Part shown: positions 43,484 through 53,204 of the stretch, piece after piece
Layout of the letters: every line of letters begins with the position of its first letter
How positions within the stretch are numbered: position 1 is the stretch's first letter
NCBI RefSeq assembly: GCF_019219095.1
Contig: NZ_JAHUWH010000001.1
Location: 496,001-560,000 of the forward strand
DNA length: 64,000 nucleotides
Source: Acidovorax sp. sic0104
GTDB lineage: Bacteria > Pseudomonadota > Gammaproteobacteria > Burkholderiales > Burkholderiaceae_C
Direction of reading: 5' to 3'
Program-made: the position numbers and the translations under genes
Notes under the pieces: generated by a model
What the model saw: the letters and a program-made list of their open reading frames with translations, nothing else
Told to the model about the DNA's origin: nothing
Database searches by the model: none

Positions 43484-43543
43484 GGATGTTCGTCAGTCAG
43501 CGCGCTGCATGCCGTTGCGGGGGCCGCCCGTGCAGCCGCCTTC

Positions 43544-43780
43544 TCAGCTCTTTTGCTTGGCTTCGACATCGATGGTGGTCTTGTCGGTGGCCGCGTTGTT
43601 GGCGACCTGGCCTGCGGGAGGGGTGGAGGCCGCATCGGCCGAGCCGTCCTTCATGCCGTCCTTGAAGCCCTTGACGGCGCCCCCGAGGTCGGAGCCCATG
43701 TTCTTGAGCTTCTTGGTGCCGAACACCATGACGACGATCAGCAGCACGATCAGCCAGTGCCAGATGGAAAAAGAGCCCAT
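43544..43780 (-). CDS. tatA: Twin-arginine translocase subunit TatA
   Basis: 78 residues from the ATG at 43780, with TAGGAGA ahead. Membrane helix [20 protein letters not shown] and the [14 protein letters not shown] hinge are the TatA signature; an amphipathic helix ([14 protein letters not shown]) and short polar tail follow. The pore-forming subunit of the Tat system. Start of tatABC, downstream of hinT. Confidence 0.97.
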   Translation of the reverse strand: MGSFSIWHWLIVLLIVVMVFGTKKLKNMGSDLGGAVKGFKDGMKDGSADAASTPPAGQVANNAATDKTTIDVEAKQKS

Positions 43781-43908
43781 GGAAAATCTCCTAACGAATT
43801 GCAATCATTTTAGACGGGGGGCGTGGCAGCTAGTTCACAGCCCGCGCCCGACTGCGGGAATCCCCCTGCGACCACCGTCAGTTTTGGTTCAGCCTGGTTC
43901 AGCCTCGG

Positions 43909-44265
43909 TCAACCTTTGAGCCAGGGGCGGGGCCCCCCCATCACGTGCACATGCAGGTGGTGGATTTCCTGCCCGCCTTCCACCCCGGTGTTTACCACGA
44001 CACGAAAGCCACCCTCCGGGTACGGGTTGCAGCCCTGCTCCAGCGCCAGCCGGGGCGCCAGCGCCATCATGCGCCCGAGCACGCCCGCATCGTCCGCGGT
44101 GACCTGCGCCATCGAAGGGATATGCCGCTTGGGCACCATCAGAAAGTGCACCGGCGCCCAGGGGTGGATGTCATGGAAGGCGAAGATTTCCTCGTCCTCA
44201 TAGACCTTCTTGGAAGGAATCTGGCCCGCGATGATCTTGCAGAAAAGGCAGTTCGGATCGTGCAT
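43909..44265 (-). CDS. hinT: HIT-family purine nucleoside phosphoramidase
   Basis: 118-residue histidine-triad protein. The triad is His103-Leu-His105-Val-His107 in HHLHVHVMGG. N-terminal CLFCKIIAGQIPSKKVYEDE and FLMVPKRHIPSM are standard for HinT, which hydrolyses AMP-lysine and similar phosphoramidates. It stands between the patatin-like gene and tatA in the long minus-strand run. Confidence 0.95.
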   Translation of the reverse strand: MHDPNCLFCKIIAGQIPSKKVYEDEEIFAFHDIHPWAPVHFLMVPKRHIPSMAQVTADDAGVLGRMMALAPRLALEQGCNPYPEGGFRVVVNTGVEGGQEIHHLHVHVMGGPRPWLKG

Positions 44266-44331
44266 GGAAAAAATGTCAGAAGAAAATTAGCTGTGAACAA
44301 CTCGCTGGGCACTGCTCAATGCCGTTGCAAC

Positions 44332-44429
44332 CGGCACGCCCCAAGCCAGCGCCACCGTGGAACTGGCTCCGCCAGGCCACGGGTGGCGTCCCCCTGAGGG
44401 GGAAGGCGCCGCAGGCGACACAGGGGGCT
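44332..44429. repeat. Type B repeat, copy 3
   Basis: Minus-strand orientation. CCCCCTGTGTCGCCTGCGGC begins two bases after the patatin stop; the CCCCCTCAGGGGG hairpin and GGCCTGGCGGAGCC part follow toward hinT. Confidence 0.85.
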
Positions 44430-45485
44430 TCAAGCATTCTCTGCGATCTTGATCGTCGGCCTCACGCCCACGTCCTTGCGGTGCGCGTGCAGCCACTCCT
44501 GCCCCGCATTGCGGCCCAGCGCGAACAGCTTGCGCACGAAGGCCAGGTCCGCGCGTGTCTTGCTGTCGGCGCCGAAAGGTGCCAGCACGGAGCCGCCGTC
44601 GATGCGGTGCATGCGCACATTCTTGTAGCGGCGCGGATCGAGCTTGCCTTCGGCCAGCAGCCGTCGCACAAATTCAATCGCCCGCATCTCGGCCAGCAGG
44701 CTGGCGTTGAAGGTGACCTCGTTCATGCGCTCCATGATCTCCTGGCCCGAGTGGGGCAGTTCGAGGTGCTCGATGGGATTGATCTGCACCAGCAGGATGT
44801 CGGAAGTCTCGGTCTGGTAGATCAGCGGGTGCAGGGCGGGGTTGCCGGAGTAGCCGCCGTCCCAGTAGTGCTCGCCATCGATCTCCACCGCCTTGAACAG
44901 GAGCGGCAGGCAGGCCGAGGCCATGACGGCATCGGCGCTGAGCTTGGGTCCCGAAAAAATTTCACCGCGACCCGTGCGCACGTTCGTTGCGCAGACGAAC
45001 ACCTTGGGCCCGCCCGCAGCGCTGATGGCGCGCCGCGCCGTGCACAGCAGCTCGAAATCCACCTCGCGCTCAAGCAGACGCCGCAGCGGGTTGATGTCCA
45101 GCGGGTTGGTCTGATAGGGCGAGAGCCACTGGCGCATCATCCCCATCATGGGATTGGCGGCCGACAGGGGTGAGCCCCACATCAGGCTGCCCAGCGTGCC
45201 CACGCCCTCCCACAGTCGGGTCAGCGTGGCGCGTGCCTCGTGACAGCCCGCCACGTGTGCTTCTTGCGGATCCTTGTGCTCATGGGCGGCCTTGGCGAAA
45301 CCGTGCGCCAGGGCCACTGCGTTCATCGCGCCGGCGCTGGTGCCGCTCACGCCGTCGAAGTGCCACTGCCCGTCTTCCAGCAGCGCATCCAGCACGCCCC
45401 AGGTCAGCGCGCCATGCGAGCCGCCACCCTGCAGCGCCAGGTTCAGGCGCGGCAGGGGCTGCGCGGGCGCTGCGGGATCAGGCAT
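44430..45485 (-). CDS. Patatin-like phospholipase
   Basis: 351 residues. The oxyanion loop QGGGSHGALTWG (about 19-30), the nucleophile elbow GTSAG with Ser50, and the dyad Asp209 in DGG (YWDGGYSGNP) are all present, so it should be an active serine acyl hydrolase. No signal peptide; a cytosolic or membrane-associated role is likely. Its ATG overlaps the stop of the upstream small membrane protein by eight bases, so it is coupled to that gene and to hisE further up. Confidence 0.92.
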   Translation of the reverse strand: MPDPAAPAQPLPRLNLALQGGGSHGALTWGVLDALLEDGQWHFDGVSGTSAGAMNAVALAHGFAKAAHEHKDPQEAHVAGCHEARATLTRLWEGVGTLGSLMWGSPLSAANPMMGMMRQWLSPYQTNPLDINPLRRLLEREVDFELLCTARRAISAAGGPKVFVCATNVRTGRGEIFSGPKLSADAVMASACLPLLFKAVEIDGEHYWDGGYSGNPALHPLIYQTETSDILLVQINPIEHLELPHSGQEIMERMNEVTFNASLLAEMRAIEFVRRLLAEGKLDPRRYKNVRMHRIDGGSVLAPFGADSKTRADLAFVRKLFALGRNAGQEWLHAHRKDVGVRPTIKIAENA

Positions 45486-45864
45486 CCACCGCCTGGTTCT
45501 TGCTCATGGCCAGCATGCCGCGCACGATGCGGTACAGAAACCAGATGGAGATCAAAACCCAAGCGGGATTGAACAAAAACAATCCCAGCAGGAAGAACGG
45601 GAAGGTCACCACGTACAGAACGCCCACCCAAATCGTCGAGCGGATGCGCCACGAGAAGTGGTTGGCCTGCCACGTGCCTTCCGCGTCGCTGCGTTTGACC
45701 AGGTCGATCACCAGCGCAATGACCAGCAGCAAGGCGCTGGCCTGCGCCCCGGGCACCACGGCGCCCACGGCCACGATCAGGTGCAGCACGTAGCTGACCC
45801 AGCCGATGTTCTTGAGCCCCTGGGCCCGTTGCTCGTGGGAGGTCACGTCGATGATGTCGCTCAT
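45478..45864 (-). CDS. DUF4870-like small membrane protein
   Basis: 128 residues with about three hydrophobic segments: [31 protein letters not shown] and [30 protein letters not shown]. The [12 protein letters not shown] stretch between them is typical of DUF4870-type proteins. Function unknown. It overlaps hisE by four bases (ATGA) and the patatin gene by eight, so it is part of the his transcript. This position behind hisE recurs in Comamonadaceae as far as I know. Confidence 0.8.
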   Translation of the reverse strand: MSDIIDVTSHEQRAQGLKNIGWVSYVLHLIVAVGAVVPGAQASALLLVIALVIDLVKRSDAEGTWQANHFSWRIRSTIWVGVLYVVTFPFFLLGLFLFNPAWVLISIWFLYRIVRGMLAMSKNQAVDA

Positions 45865-46238
45865 GGAGATCCTTCTTCGTCGGCTGCACGCGCAGTGGCC
45901 TTGCGCAAGGCTTTTTCCTCGATGCCGCTCGTGCCTTCGCGGCGCTCCAGCTCGGTCAGCACGTCGGCGGGCGTGAGGCCGTAGTGGGCCAGCGCCACCA
46001 TCGAGTGGAACCACAGGTCCGCCACCTCGTACACCAGCTTGGACTTGTCGGCGCCGTGCTGAACGTCCTTCGCCGCCATCACCACCTCCGTCGCCTCTTC
46101 GCCAATCTTCTTGAGGAAGCTGTCGGGGCCCTTGTGCAACAGGCGCGTGACGTAGCTCTTGTCGGGGTCGCCACCGTTGGCCGGCTTGCGGCTTTCGATC
46201 ACTTGCGCGAGGCGGGCGAGGGAATCGTTGGAACTCAT
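45861..46238 (-). CDS. hisE: Phosphoribosyl-ATP pyrophosphatase
   Basis: Second step of histidine synthesis. 125 residues with the MazG-like helical core: [22 protein letters not shown] holds the metal-binding EExxE pattern, and [19 protein letters not shown] closes it. Encoded apart from hisI, not fused as in E. coli. Six bases after hisI; overlaps the next gene. Confidence 0.96.
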   Translation of the reverse strand: MSSNDSLARLAQVIESRKPANGGDPDKSYVTRLLHKGPDSFLKKIGEEATEVVMAAKDVQHGADKSKLVYEVADLWFHSMVALAHYGLTPADVLTELERREGTSGIEEKALRKATARAADEEGSP

Positions 46239-46244
46239 GGCGCT

Positions 46245-46634
46245 TTATTTGTAGATGGATTCGGGGTCTTTCAAGACCGGATCGACTGGCGTCCATGCGC
46301 CGTCCCTGAGCACGCTGAAAAAACAGCTGTGGCGGCCCGTGTGGCAGGCGATGCCGGGCTCGTGGCCGAGCTGGGTGACCTTGAGCAGCACTACGTCGTT
46401 GTCGCAATCGAGGCGGATCTCGTGCACCGTCTGCACGTGGCCGGACTCCTCGCCCTTGAACCACAGCTTGCCGCGCGAGCGGCTGAAGTACACGGCGCGG
46501 CCAAGTTCAGCCGTCTTTTCCAGTGCCTCGCGGTTCATCCAGGCAAACATCAGCACGTCGCCCGTGCCCTGCTCCTGCGCGATGACGGGCACCAGGCCCT
46601 GCGCATCCCATTTCACTTCGTTGAGCCAGTTCAT
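46245..46634 (-). CDS. hisI: Phosphoribosyl-AMP cyclohydrolase
   Basis: Third step of histidine synthesis. 129 residues; [34 protein letters not shown], the metal site LDCDNDVVL, and the zinc-binding HTGRHSCFF are all conserved. Unfused HisI. A type A repeat separates it from hisF upstream. Confidence 0.96.
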   Translation of the reverse strand: MNWLNEVKWDAQGLVPVIAQEQGTGDVLMFAWMNREALEKTAELGRAVYFSRSRGKLWFKGEESGHVQTVHEIRLDCDNDVVLLKVTQLGHEPGIACHTGRHSCFFSVLRDGAWTPVDPVLKDPESIYK

Positions 46635-46719
46635 GAAAAGGATTGTCGGTGATTTGCATTCCGGAGCGCGGACCCATCGCCGGAATTTTCAAGCTTTTTC
46701 AGGCCCTGCCCCAGGGCAG

Positions 46720-46750
46720 ACAAGCGGCAGTAGCTATGCCTTTTATAGCA
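46720..46750. repeat. Type A dispersed repeat, copy 10
   Basis: ACAAGCGGCAG then the hairpin TAGCTATGCCTTTTATAGCA, between hisF and hisI inside the operon. Confidence 0.75.
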
Positions 46751-46755
46751 AATCC

Positions 46756-47556
<801 letters not shown>

Positions 47557-47597
47557 GTCAGTCAGCGATTCGTTGATGGGGCGCTGCCGAGGCCAGC

Positions 47598-47672
47598 AGA
47601 CGCCGTGGAACTGGCTTCGCCAGGCCACTGGCGTCGTCCCCTGGGAGAAGCGGCGCAGCCGCTCAGGGGGTT
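47598..47672. repeat. Type B repeat, copy 4
   Basis: Minus-strand orientation, starting about eight bases after the hisA stop (CCCCCTGAGCGGCTGCG) and running toward the hisF start. Confidence 0.85.
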
Positions 47673-47679
47673 ACCTGCA

Positions 47680-48420
47680 TCACCCGTTCAGTTCGTCGGC
47701 ACGCGCTTGTGCGGCGGCGAAATCGAGGTCGCCGCTGTAGATGGCGCGTCCGCAGATCACGCCTTCGACACCCTCGTCTTCCACCGCGCACAGTTGCTCG
47801 ATGTCGGCCATGTTCGACAGGCCACCCGAGGCGATCACGGGGATGGAGAGCGACTGCGCCAGCTTGACGGTGGCGTCGATGTTGATGCCCGACAGCATGC
47901 CGTCGCGGCCGATGTCGGTGTAGATGATGGACTCGACGCCCCAGTCTTCGAATTTCTTGGCCAGGTCCACGACCTCGTGGCCCGTGAGCTTGCTCCAGCC
48001 GTCGGTGGCCACCTTGCCATCCTTGGCGTCGAGCCCCACGATGATGTGGCCGCCGAAGGCGCTGCAGGCGTCCTTCAGGAAGCCAGGGTTCTTCACGGCC
48101 GCCGTGCCGATGATCACGTAGCGCAGTCCGCCGTCGATGTATTTCTCGATGGTGTCCAGGTCACGGATGCCGCCGCCCAGCTGCACGGGAATGTCATCGC
48201 CCACCTCCTTGAGGATGGACTTGATGGCGCTGTAGTTCTTGGGCACGCCCGCGAACGCACCGTTCAGGTCCACCAGGTGCAGGCGCCGCGCGCCCGCATC
48301 CACCCACTTGCGCGCCATGGCGGCCGGGTCTTCGCCGAAGGTGGTGGATTGGTCCATATCGCCTTGCTTGAGGCGAACGCAGTGGCCGTCTTTGAGATCG
48401 ATGGCGGGGATGAGCAGCAT
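47680..48420 (-). CDS. hisA: ProFAR isomerase
   Basis: Fourth step of histidine synthesis, an Amadori isomerisation. 246-residue barrel: [20 protein letters not shown] with catalytic Asp8, [14 protein letters not shown] with Asp131 near the second active-site position, LGGGIRD and ASGGLSNM phosphate loops. Longer C-terminal reading upstream of the ATG at 48420 is not coding. 79 bp after hisH. Confidence 0.97.
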   Translation of the reverse strand: MLLIPAIDLKDGHCVRLKQGDMDQSTTFGEDPAAMARKWVDAGARRLHLVDLNGAFAGVPKNYSAIKSILKEVGDDIPVQLGGGIRDLDTIEKYIDGGLRYVIIGTAAVKNPGFLKDACSAFGGHIIVGLDAKDGKVATDGWSKLTGHEVVDLAKKFEDWGVESIIYTDIGRDGMLSGINIDATVKLAQSLSIPVIASGGLSNMADIEQLCAVEDEGVEGVICGRAIYSGDLDFAAAQARADELNG

Positions 48421-48499
48421 GGTGGTGGGGCTCGGGGAATAGGCCAAATCTCGGCGCGGCCCGAACGGGGTGGTTGAAGGGGAAGGGGTGGTCAGGAAA

Positions 48500-49177
48500 T
48501 CAAGGATTCCAGTGAAGAAAGTTGCGGTACAGGGCCAGGCCGTGCTCCGCGCTTTTCTCCGGGTGGAATTGCGTCGCGAAAATATTATCGCGTGCAATGG
48601 CCGCAGCAAACAAACCGCCGTAGTCGGTCTGCCCCGCGCAGTGCTCTGCAACCTGCGGCAGCGCGTAAAAGCTGTGCACAAAATAGTAATAGCTGCCGTC
48701 GGGCACGCCCGCCCAGACCGGGTGCACGACACCGCCAGGCGCCATCTGCCGCACCTGGTTCCATCCCATCTGCGGCACCTTGTAGCGGCTGCCGTCGGGC
48801 TGCGTGCGGCCCGCCAGGTCGAACTTGCGCACCTCGCCATGGATCAGGCCCAGGCCGGGGGTGCCGCCATTCGCGCCTTCGGCGCTGTGGTCCAGCAGCA
48901 TCTGCATGCCCACGCACACGCCGAACATCGGCTTGGCTGCGGCAGCTTCGAGCACGGATTCCTGCAGGCCCGACTCGCGCAGCTCACGCATGCAGTCGGG
49001 CATGGCGCCCTGGCCGGGCAGCACGATGCGCTGCGCTGCGCGCACGTCGTCGGGGCGCTGGGTGACGACCACGGTCCAGCCGGTGCCCTCGGCGGCGGCC
49101 TGCACGGCCTGCGAGACCGAGCGCAGGTTGCCCATGCCGTAGTCCACGACAGCGACGGTTTTTGCTTCCATATTCAT
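48500..49177 (-). CDS. hisH: Imidazole glycerol phosphate synthase, glutaminase subunit
   Basis: Class I glutamine amidotransferase feeding ammonia to HisF. 225 residues, with nucleophile Cys88 (FGVCVGMQ) and the His205/Glu207 pair (FHPEKS). [12 protein letters not shown] and [12 protein letters not shown] are family motifs. The first ATG (49177) lies at the edge of a type A repeat; a second ATG two codons later (49171) would also serve. hisB is 52 bp upstream. Confidence 0.96.
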   Translation of the reverse strand: MNMEAKTVAVVDYGMGNLRSVSQAVQAAAEGTGWTVVVTQRPDDVRAAQRIVLPGQGAMPDCMRELRESGLQESVLEAAAAKPMFGVCVGMQMLLDHSAEGANGGTPGLGLIHGEVRKFDLAGRTQPDGSRYKVPQMGWNQVRQMAPGGVVHPVWAGVPDGSYYYFVHSFYALPQVAEHCAGQTDYGGLFAAAIARDNIFATQFHPEKSAEHGLALYRNFLHWNP

Positions 49178-49216
49178 AGCTGCTAGCGCTTATCCATCAA
49201 GCGCTAGCGCTTGATT
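49174..49216. repeat. Type A dispersed repeat, copy 11
   Basis: Reverse orientation: ATAGCTGCTAGCGCTTATCC, then AAGCGCTAGCGCTTGATTT, between hisB and hisH. The hisH ATG is at its edge. Confidence 0.8.
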
Positions 49217-49229
49217 TGATTCAAAAAAC

Positions 49230-49865
49230 TCACAAGGAACCCTTGGTGGACGGGATGACGCCCGCCGAGCGCGGGTCGCGCTCCAGCGCCGCGCGCAGCG
49301 TGCGCCCGAACGCCTTGAAGATGGTCTCGCACTGGTGGTGGGCGTTGAAGCCCTTGAGGTTGTCGATGTGCAGCGTCACACCCGCGTGGTTCACGAAGCC
49401 CTGGAAGAACTCATACACCAGTTGCGTATCGAGCTGGCCGATGCTGCCCGCCGTGAACTTGACATCGATGTGCAGGCCCGGGCGGCCCGAGAAATCGGCC
49501 ACCACGCGTGACAGCGCTTCGTCGAGCGGCACGTAGGCGTGGCCATAGCGGCGGATGCCCTTCTTGTCGCCCACGGCCCGCGCGAAGGCCTGGCCCAGCG
49601 TGATGCCCACGTCTTCCACCGTGTGGTGGCCGTCGATGTGCAGATCGCCTTCGCAGTCGATGTCCAGGTCGATCAGCCCGTGGCGGGCGATCTGGTCGAG
49701 CATGTGGTCGAAGAAGCCGATGCCCGTGTGCAGCTTGGCCTGGCCCGTGCCGTCGAGGTTGATGCGCACGCGGATGCGCGTCTCGGCGGTGTTGCGGCTG
49801 ACTTCGGCGATGCGGTCGGCCAGGGGGTCGGTGGTCGTGGAGGTGACGAGTGCGGAAGAAGTCAT
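49230..49865 (-). CDS. hisB: Imidazoleglycerol-phosphate dehydratase
   Basis: Sixth step of histidine synthesis. 211 residues, monofunctional (no histidinol-phosphatase part). Manganese-binding motifs HxxxEH appear as [14 protein letters not shown] near residue 80 and [13 protein letters not shown] near 176; [13 protein letters not shown] is also diagnostic. The ATG overlaps the hisC stop (ATGA). Confidence 0.97.
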   Translation of the reverse strand: MTSSALVTSTTTDPLADRIAEVSRNTAETRIRVRINLDGTGQAKLHTGIGFFDHMLDQIARHGLIDLDIDCEGDLHIDGHHTVEDVGITLGQAFARAVGDKKGIRRYGHAYVPLDEALSRVVADFSGRPGLHIDVKFTAGSIGQLDTQLVYEFFQGFVNHAGVTLHIDNLKGFNAHHQCETIFKAFGRTLRAALERDPRSAGVIPSTKGSL

Positions 49866-50986
49866 AGGGAGGCTTGCAGGGCGGCCAGCATCTGCGCGTT
49901 GTCTTGGGCAGCGCCTACCGTCAGGCGCAGGCAGTTGGCCAGCAATGGGTGCATTGTAGAAACGTTCTTGACGAGGACCTTGCGGTTTTTCATGCCCTCG
50001 TAGGCCCGGGCGGAATCCGCCACGCGGACCAGGATCATGTTGGCCTCGCTGTCCCAGCATTTTTCGATGCCGGGCATCTGGCGCAGGGCCGCCAGGACCT
50101 TGGTGCGCTCGGCGCGGATCTCGGCGGCCTGCTCGGCAAACACCTCGGCGTGCTCCAGCGCGAACAGCGCGGCCTCGCAATTGAGCACGCTCACGTTGTA
50201 GGGCGGGCGCACCTTGTCGATCTCGCCGACGAACGCGGCGGGCCCGATGAGGTAGCCCAGGCGCACACCCGCGAGGCCGAACTTGCTGAGCGTGCGCATC
50301 AGCAGCACGTGGGCGTTGCGCGCAGGCTCTGCGCGCATGCGGTCGATCCAGGTGCGGCTGGCAAAAGGCTGGTAGGCCTCGTCCATGACCACGATGCCGC
50401 CCTGCGCGCCCGCGGCGTCGATGATGCGCTGTACGGCGCCCTCGTCCCACAGCGTGGCCGTGGGGTTGTTCGGGTAGGCGATGTAGGTGATGGCGGGTCT
50501 GTGCTGTTCGATGGCAGCCAGCATGGCGGGCTCATCCAGCTCGAAGTCGGGCGTGAGCGGGACGCCCACGAAGTCCAGGCCCTGCAACTGCGCGGACAGC
50601 GGGTACATCACGAAGCCGGGCATGGGCGCGAGCATGGTGGCGCGCTGGCCCGTGCCGGGCTGTGCGCAGGCCAGGGCCAGCAGGGTGATGAGCTCGTCCG
50701 AGCCGTTGCCCAGCACGATGCCATAGCCTTCGGGCATGCCGGCGTACCTGGCAAGGGCGGCTTTGAGGTCGAGCAGGCGATCACCGGGGTAGCGGTTGAG
50801 CGCCACCGCGCCCAGGCGCTGGCCCAGCGCGGCCTGCAGGTGCGCGGGCAGGCGGAACGGGTTCTCCATCGCGTCCATCTTGAGCATGCCGGTGGAGGGC
50901 TGCACGGCATAGGCATGCATGGCGCGCACGTCGGGGCGGATGCGGGCCAGGGCTTGAAGCGGGGAAGATGGAGCGGCGTTGGTCAT
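49862..50986 (-). CDS. hisC: Histidinol-phosphate aminotransferase
   Basis: PLP enzyme of 374 residues. [32 protein letters not shown] (substrate and PLP contacts), [11 protein letters not shown], and the Schiff-base lysine in [16 protein letters not shown] are all present. The ATG at 50986 overlaps the stop of the PIN-domain gene by four bases; no ribosome-binding site is evident in the few bases before it, so translation is probably coupled to that gene. Downstream it overlaps hisB. Confidence 0.96.
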   Translation of the reverse strand: MTNAAPSSPLQALARIRPDVRAMHAYAVQPSTGMLKMDAMENPFRLPAHLQAALGQRLGAVALNRYPGDRLLDLKAALARYAGMPEGYGIVLGNGSDELITLLALACAQPGTGQRATMLAPMPGFVMYPLSAQLQGLDFVGVPLTPDFELDEPAMLAAIEQHRPAITYIAYPNNPTATLWDEGAVQRIIDAAGAQGGIVVMDEAYQPFASRTWIDRMRAEPARNAHVLLMRTLSKFGLAGVRLGYLIGPAAFVGEIDKVRPPYNVSVLNCEAALFALEHAEVFAEQAAEIRAERTKVLAALRQMPGIEKCWDSEANMILVRVADSARAYEGMKNRKVLVKNVSTMHPLLANCLRLTVGAAQDNAQMLAALQASL

Positions 50987-51435
50987 TCGGCGGTGTCCAG
51001 TTCGTTGGGGGAGGTGAGAAACGGGTTGACGGGTGTGACCGCATCCATGGGCTCGCCGTGCGGCAGCGCCTCGGTCAGCAGATAGCGGCAGCCCTGCTGG
51101 TGGGCCGACGAGAGGATGAGCGCGTCCCAGTAGCCCAGGCGATAACGGTCCTGCAGGTCCCAGGCGCCGTCCACGGTGTAGGAGTCCAGGTGCGGCGGCA
51201 GCCACACGCGAAGGCGGCGCACCTGGGCACGCACCTGCTGCAGCACCTGCGGGCCGTCAAAGCGCTGGATCGCCTGGTTGTACAGCTCATTGAGCACCTG
51301 CGAGCTGATGCGGCCGCTGCGCGTCTGCCAGCAAAAGCTGATCCACTCGCGTGCGCGCGCCTGGCGCTCGACATCGCGGTCGTCCACGCTGGCCAGCAGG
51401 ATCTCGGTATCGACAAAGATGGGGACGGTGCTCAT
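50983..51435 (-). CDS. PIN-domain protein, VapC-like toxin
   Basis: 150-residue PIN-domain protein, probably a Mg-dependent ribonuclease of VapC type. The acidic residues expected in the active site are present: Asp9 (FVDTEILLA), Glu50 (VLNELYNQ), Asp104 (YWDALILSSA) and Glu122 (LLTEALPHG). It follows the ribbon-helix-helix gene by 14 bp. Its last codon overlaps the hisC ATG. Toxic activity is inferred from the family and the pairing. Confidence 0.82.
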   Translation of the reverse strand: MSTVPIFVDTEILLASVDDRDVERQARAREWISFCWQTRSGRISSQVLNELYNQAIQRFDGPQVLQQVRAQVRRLRVWLPPHLDSYTVDGAWDLQDRYRLGYWDALILSSAHQQGCRYLLTEALPHGEPMDAVTPVNPFLTSPNELDTAE

Positions 51436-51449
51436 GCGTTTTGCAGCAT

Positions 51450-51674
51450 TCAGCGCAGAAACAAGGTTTCGCGGGGCACGTAGGGCCCGGTGGACGCGCC
51501 CCAGGACTCAAAACCCAGCGCCTCGCGCATGGCCTGGGCGTAGGCGTCTTCCTGGCGCATCTTTTCGGCCAGCCATTCACCGAGCAGGCGCGACACGCTG
51601 CTGCCGCGCTTGGCGGCTTCCACGCGCACCCATTCGGCAACGGTGTCGTCCATGGTCACGGTGACGTTTTTCAT
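51450..51674 (-). CDS. Ribbon-helix-helix antitoxin-like protein
   Basis: 74 residues. The N-terminus MKNVTVTMDDTVAEWVRVEA with AKRGSSVSRLLGEWLAE matches the CopG/Arc ribbon-helix-helix fold (beta strand 3-8, two helices). The remaining 30 residues would bind the partner PIN protein. A perfect 14-bp inverted repeat lies just upstream, the probable autorepression operator. First gene of the pair that precedes hisC. Confidence 0.82.
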   Translation of the reverse strand: MKNVTVTMDDTVAEWVRVEAAKRGSSVSRLLGEWLAEKMRQEDAYAQAMREALGFESWGASTGPYVPRETLFLR

Positions 51675-51680
51675 GGGGAG

Positions 51681-51716
51681 ATATTACACGAACTTCGTGC
51701 TCCACGAAGTTCGTGT
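51681..51716 (-). promoter_or_regulatory. Promoter/operator of the RHH-PIN pair
   Basis: Perfect inverted repeat ACACGAACTTCGTG / CACGAAGTTCGTGT (51686-51699 and 51703-51716) with a three-base spacer. On the minus strand TAATAT (51681-51686) is a -10 ending six bases before the ATG; TTGACA lies at the far edge (51714-51719) but too far from it. Confidence 0.75.
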
Positions 51717-51743
51717 CAACAATTGTGGCGAATTTTCAGTATG

Positions 51744-53195
51744 TCAGGCGGCTTCGCGCTGGCTGTGCAGCATGCGCGTGGCCATGTCGCCCACGGTCCG
51801 CAGCGCCTCCAGATGTGCCGGCGACCAGTCGCCCCCCACTCCGATGCGCAGGCAGTTGCGAAAGCGCCCGCTGGTGCTGAACACCGTGCCGGGCGCGATC
51901 AGGATCTTCTGGTCCAGGCAGGCTTCGTGCAGCTGCACCGAATCCAGCCCTTTGGGCAGCTCCAGCCACATCAGCAAGCCGCCGGGGGGGTCGCTCACCC
52001 GGGTGCCCTGCGGGAAATGCGACGCGATCACCCGGCGTGCCTCGTCCATGCGCGCCGCCACGCCCGCGCGCAACTGGCGCATGGCGGCGGCGTGGCCGGC
52101 CTGGGTGATGAGGTCGGCCAGCGCCAGCTCCAGCACGGCCGACTGGCCGCCGGCCTGCAGGTCCTTGATGCCGCGCACCTTGTCGCTCCAGCGCCCGGCC
52201 TCCAGCCAGCCCAGGCGCAGGCCCGGCGCCAGCGTCTTGGAAAACGAATCGCACAGCATCACGTGGCCCGTGGTGTCGTACGACTTGACGGTGCGACGCA
52301 TCTCGTCAACCTCGACCAGGTCGTTGTAGATCGCGTCCTCGATGACGGCCATGTCGTGGCGCGCGGCCATCTGCGCCAGGCGCTTGCGTTCTGCCTGCGG
52401 CATGCAGCTGCCCAGCGGGTTGCTGAGCGTGGGGACGATCATCACGGCCTTGACCGGCTGGGTGTCCAGCGCCAACTGCAGTGCATCGAGCGACAAGCCA
52501 TGGCGCGGGTGCGTGGGGATCTCCAGCGCGCGCAGGTGCAGGCCCTGCAGCACCTCCAGAAACGAGAAATGCGTGGGCGACTCCAGCGCCACCACGTCGC
52601 CCGGCTGCGTGACGGCGCGCAGGCACAGCGCGATGGAGTCCATGCAGCCGCCGGTGATCACGATGTTCTCCGGGTCCAGGCTGCAGCCCATGCCAACGGC
52701 GTAGCGGGCCAGGGCGCGGCGCGCGTCCTCGTGCCCGGCCGATGTCGGGTAGGTGCACAGCAGATTGCGGTGGCGCTGCGCGGCGCGCACCACGGCGCGG
52801 CGCACGCGGTCGGGGTTGAACAGCTCGAAGCCGGGCGTGCCGCTGCTGAACGAGATCATGTCCTCGGGCTGGTTGCGCCCCAGGATGCGCTGGCCCAGCC
52901 AGTCCACAGACACCTCCCGCGGACGGCGCATGGGGCGCGGCGTGCTGGGCTCGGGCAGGCTCACAGGCCGCGCCGCCACGAAGAAACCCGAGCGCGGGCG
53001 CGCGGTGATCAGGCGCGCATCTTCGAGCCAGTGGTAGGCCTGCACCACCGTGGTCTGAGCCACGCCATGCTGGCGCGCCAGCTCGCGCACCGACGGCAGC
53101 TTTTCGCCACGCGCCAGCGTGCCGTTGCGGATCAGCTGCGCGAGCTGCTCGGCGATCTGGAGGTACAGCGGGGGTGCGTCGTCGGTGGAGGCCAT
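51744..53195 (-). CDS. MocR/PdxR-type regulator (GntR HTH + aminotransferase domain)
   Basis: 483 residues from the ATG at 53195. N-terminal GntR winged helix (about 8-75: PLYLQIAEQLAQLIRNGTLA, LPSVRELARQHGVAQTTVVQ) joined to a fold-type I aminotransferase domain (about 110-470). PLP-binding residues are kept: Asn259-Pro260, Asp287 (IEDAIYND), Lys320 (SFSKTLAPGLRLGW). MocR proteins sense PLP or amino-acid-like ligands. It is divergent from the DUF2917 gene across an array of CTGTAC boxes, and lies between hisD and the RHH/PIN pair. Confidence 0.92.
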   Translation of the reverse strand: MASTDDAPPLYLQIAEQLAQLIRNGTLARGEKLPSVRELARQHGVAQTTVVQAYHWLEDARLITARPRSGFFVAARPVSLPEPSTPRPMRRPREVSVDWLGQRILGRNQPEDMISFSSGTPGFELFNPDRVRRAVVRAAQRHRNLLCTYPTSAGHEDARRALARYAVGMGCSLDPENIVITGGCMDSIALCLRAVTQPGDVVALESPTHFSFLEVLQGLHLRALEIPTHPRHGLSLDALQLALDTQPVKAVMIVPTLSNPLGSCMPQAERKRLAQMAARHDMAVIEDAIYNDLVEVDEMRRTVKSYDTTGHVMLCDSFSKTLAPGLRLGWLEAGRWSDKVRGIKDLQAGGQSAVLELALADLITQAGHAAAMRQLRAGVAARMDEARRVIASHFPQGTRVSDPPGGLLMWLELPKGLDSVQLHEACLDQKILIAPGTVFSTSGRFRNCLRIGVGGDWSPAHLEALRTVGDMATRMLHSQREAA

Positions 53196-53204
53196 GGCTG
53201 CATT

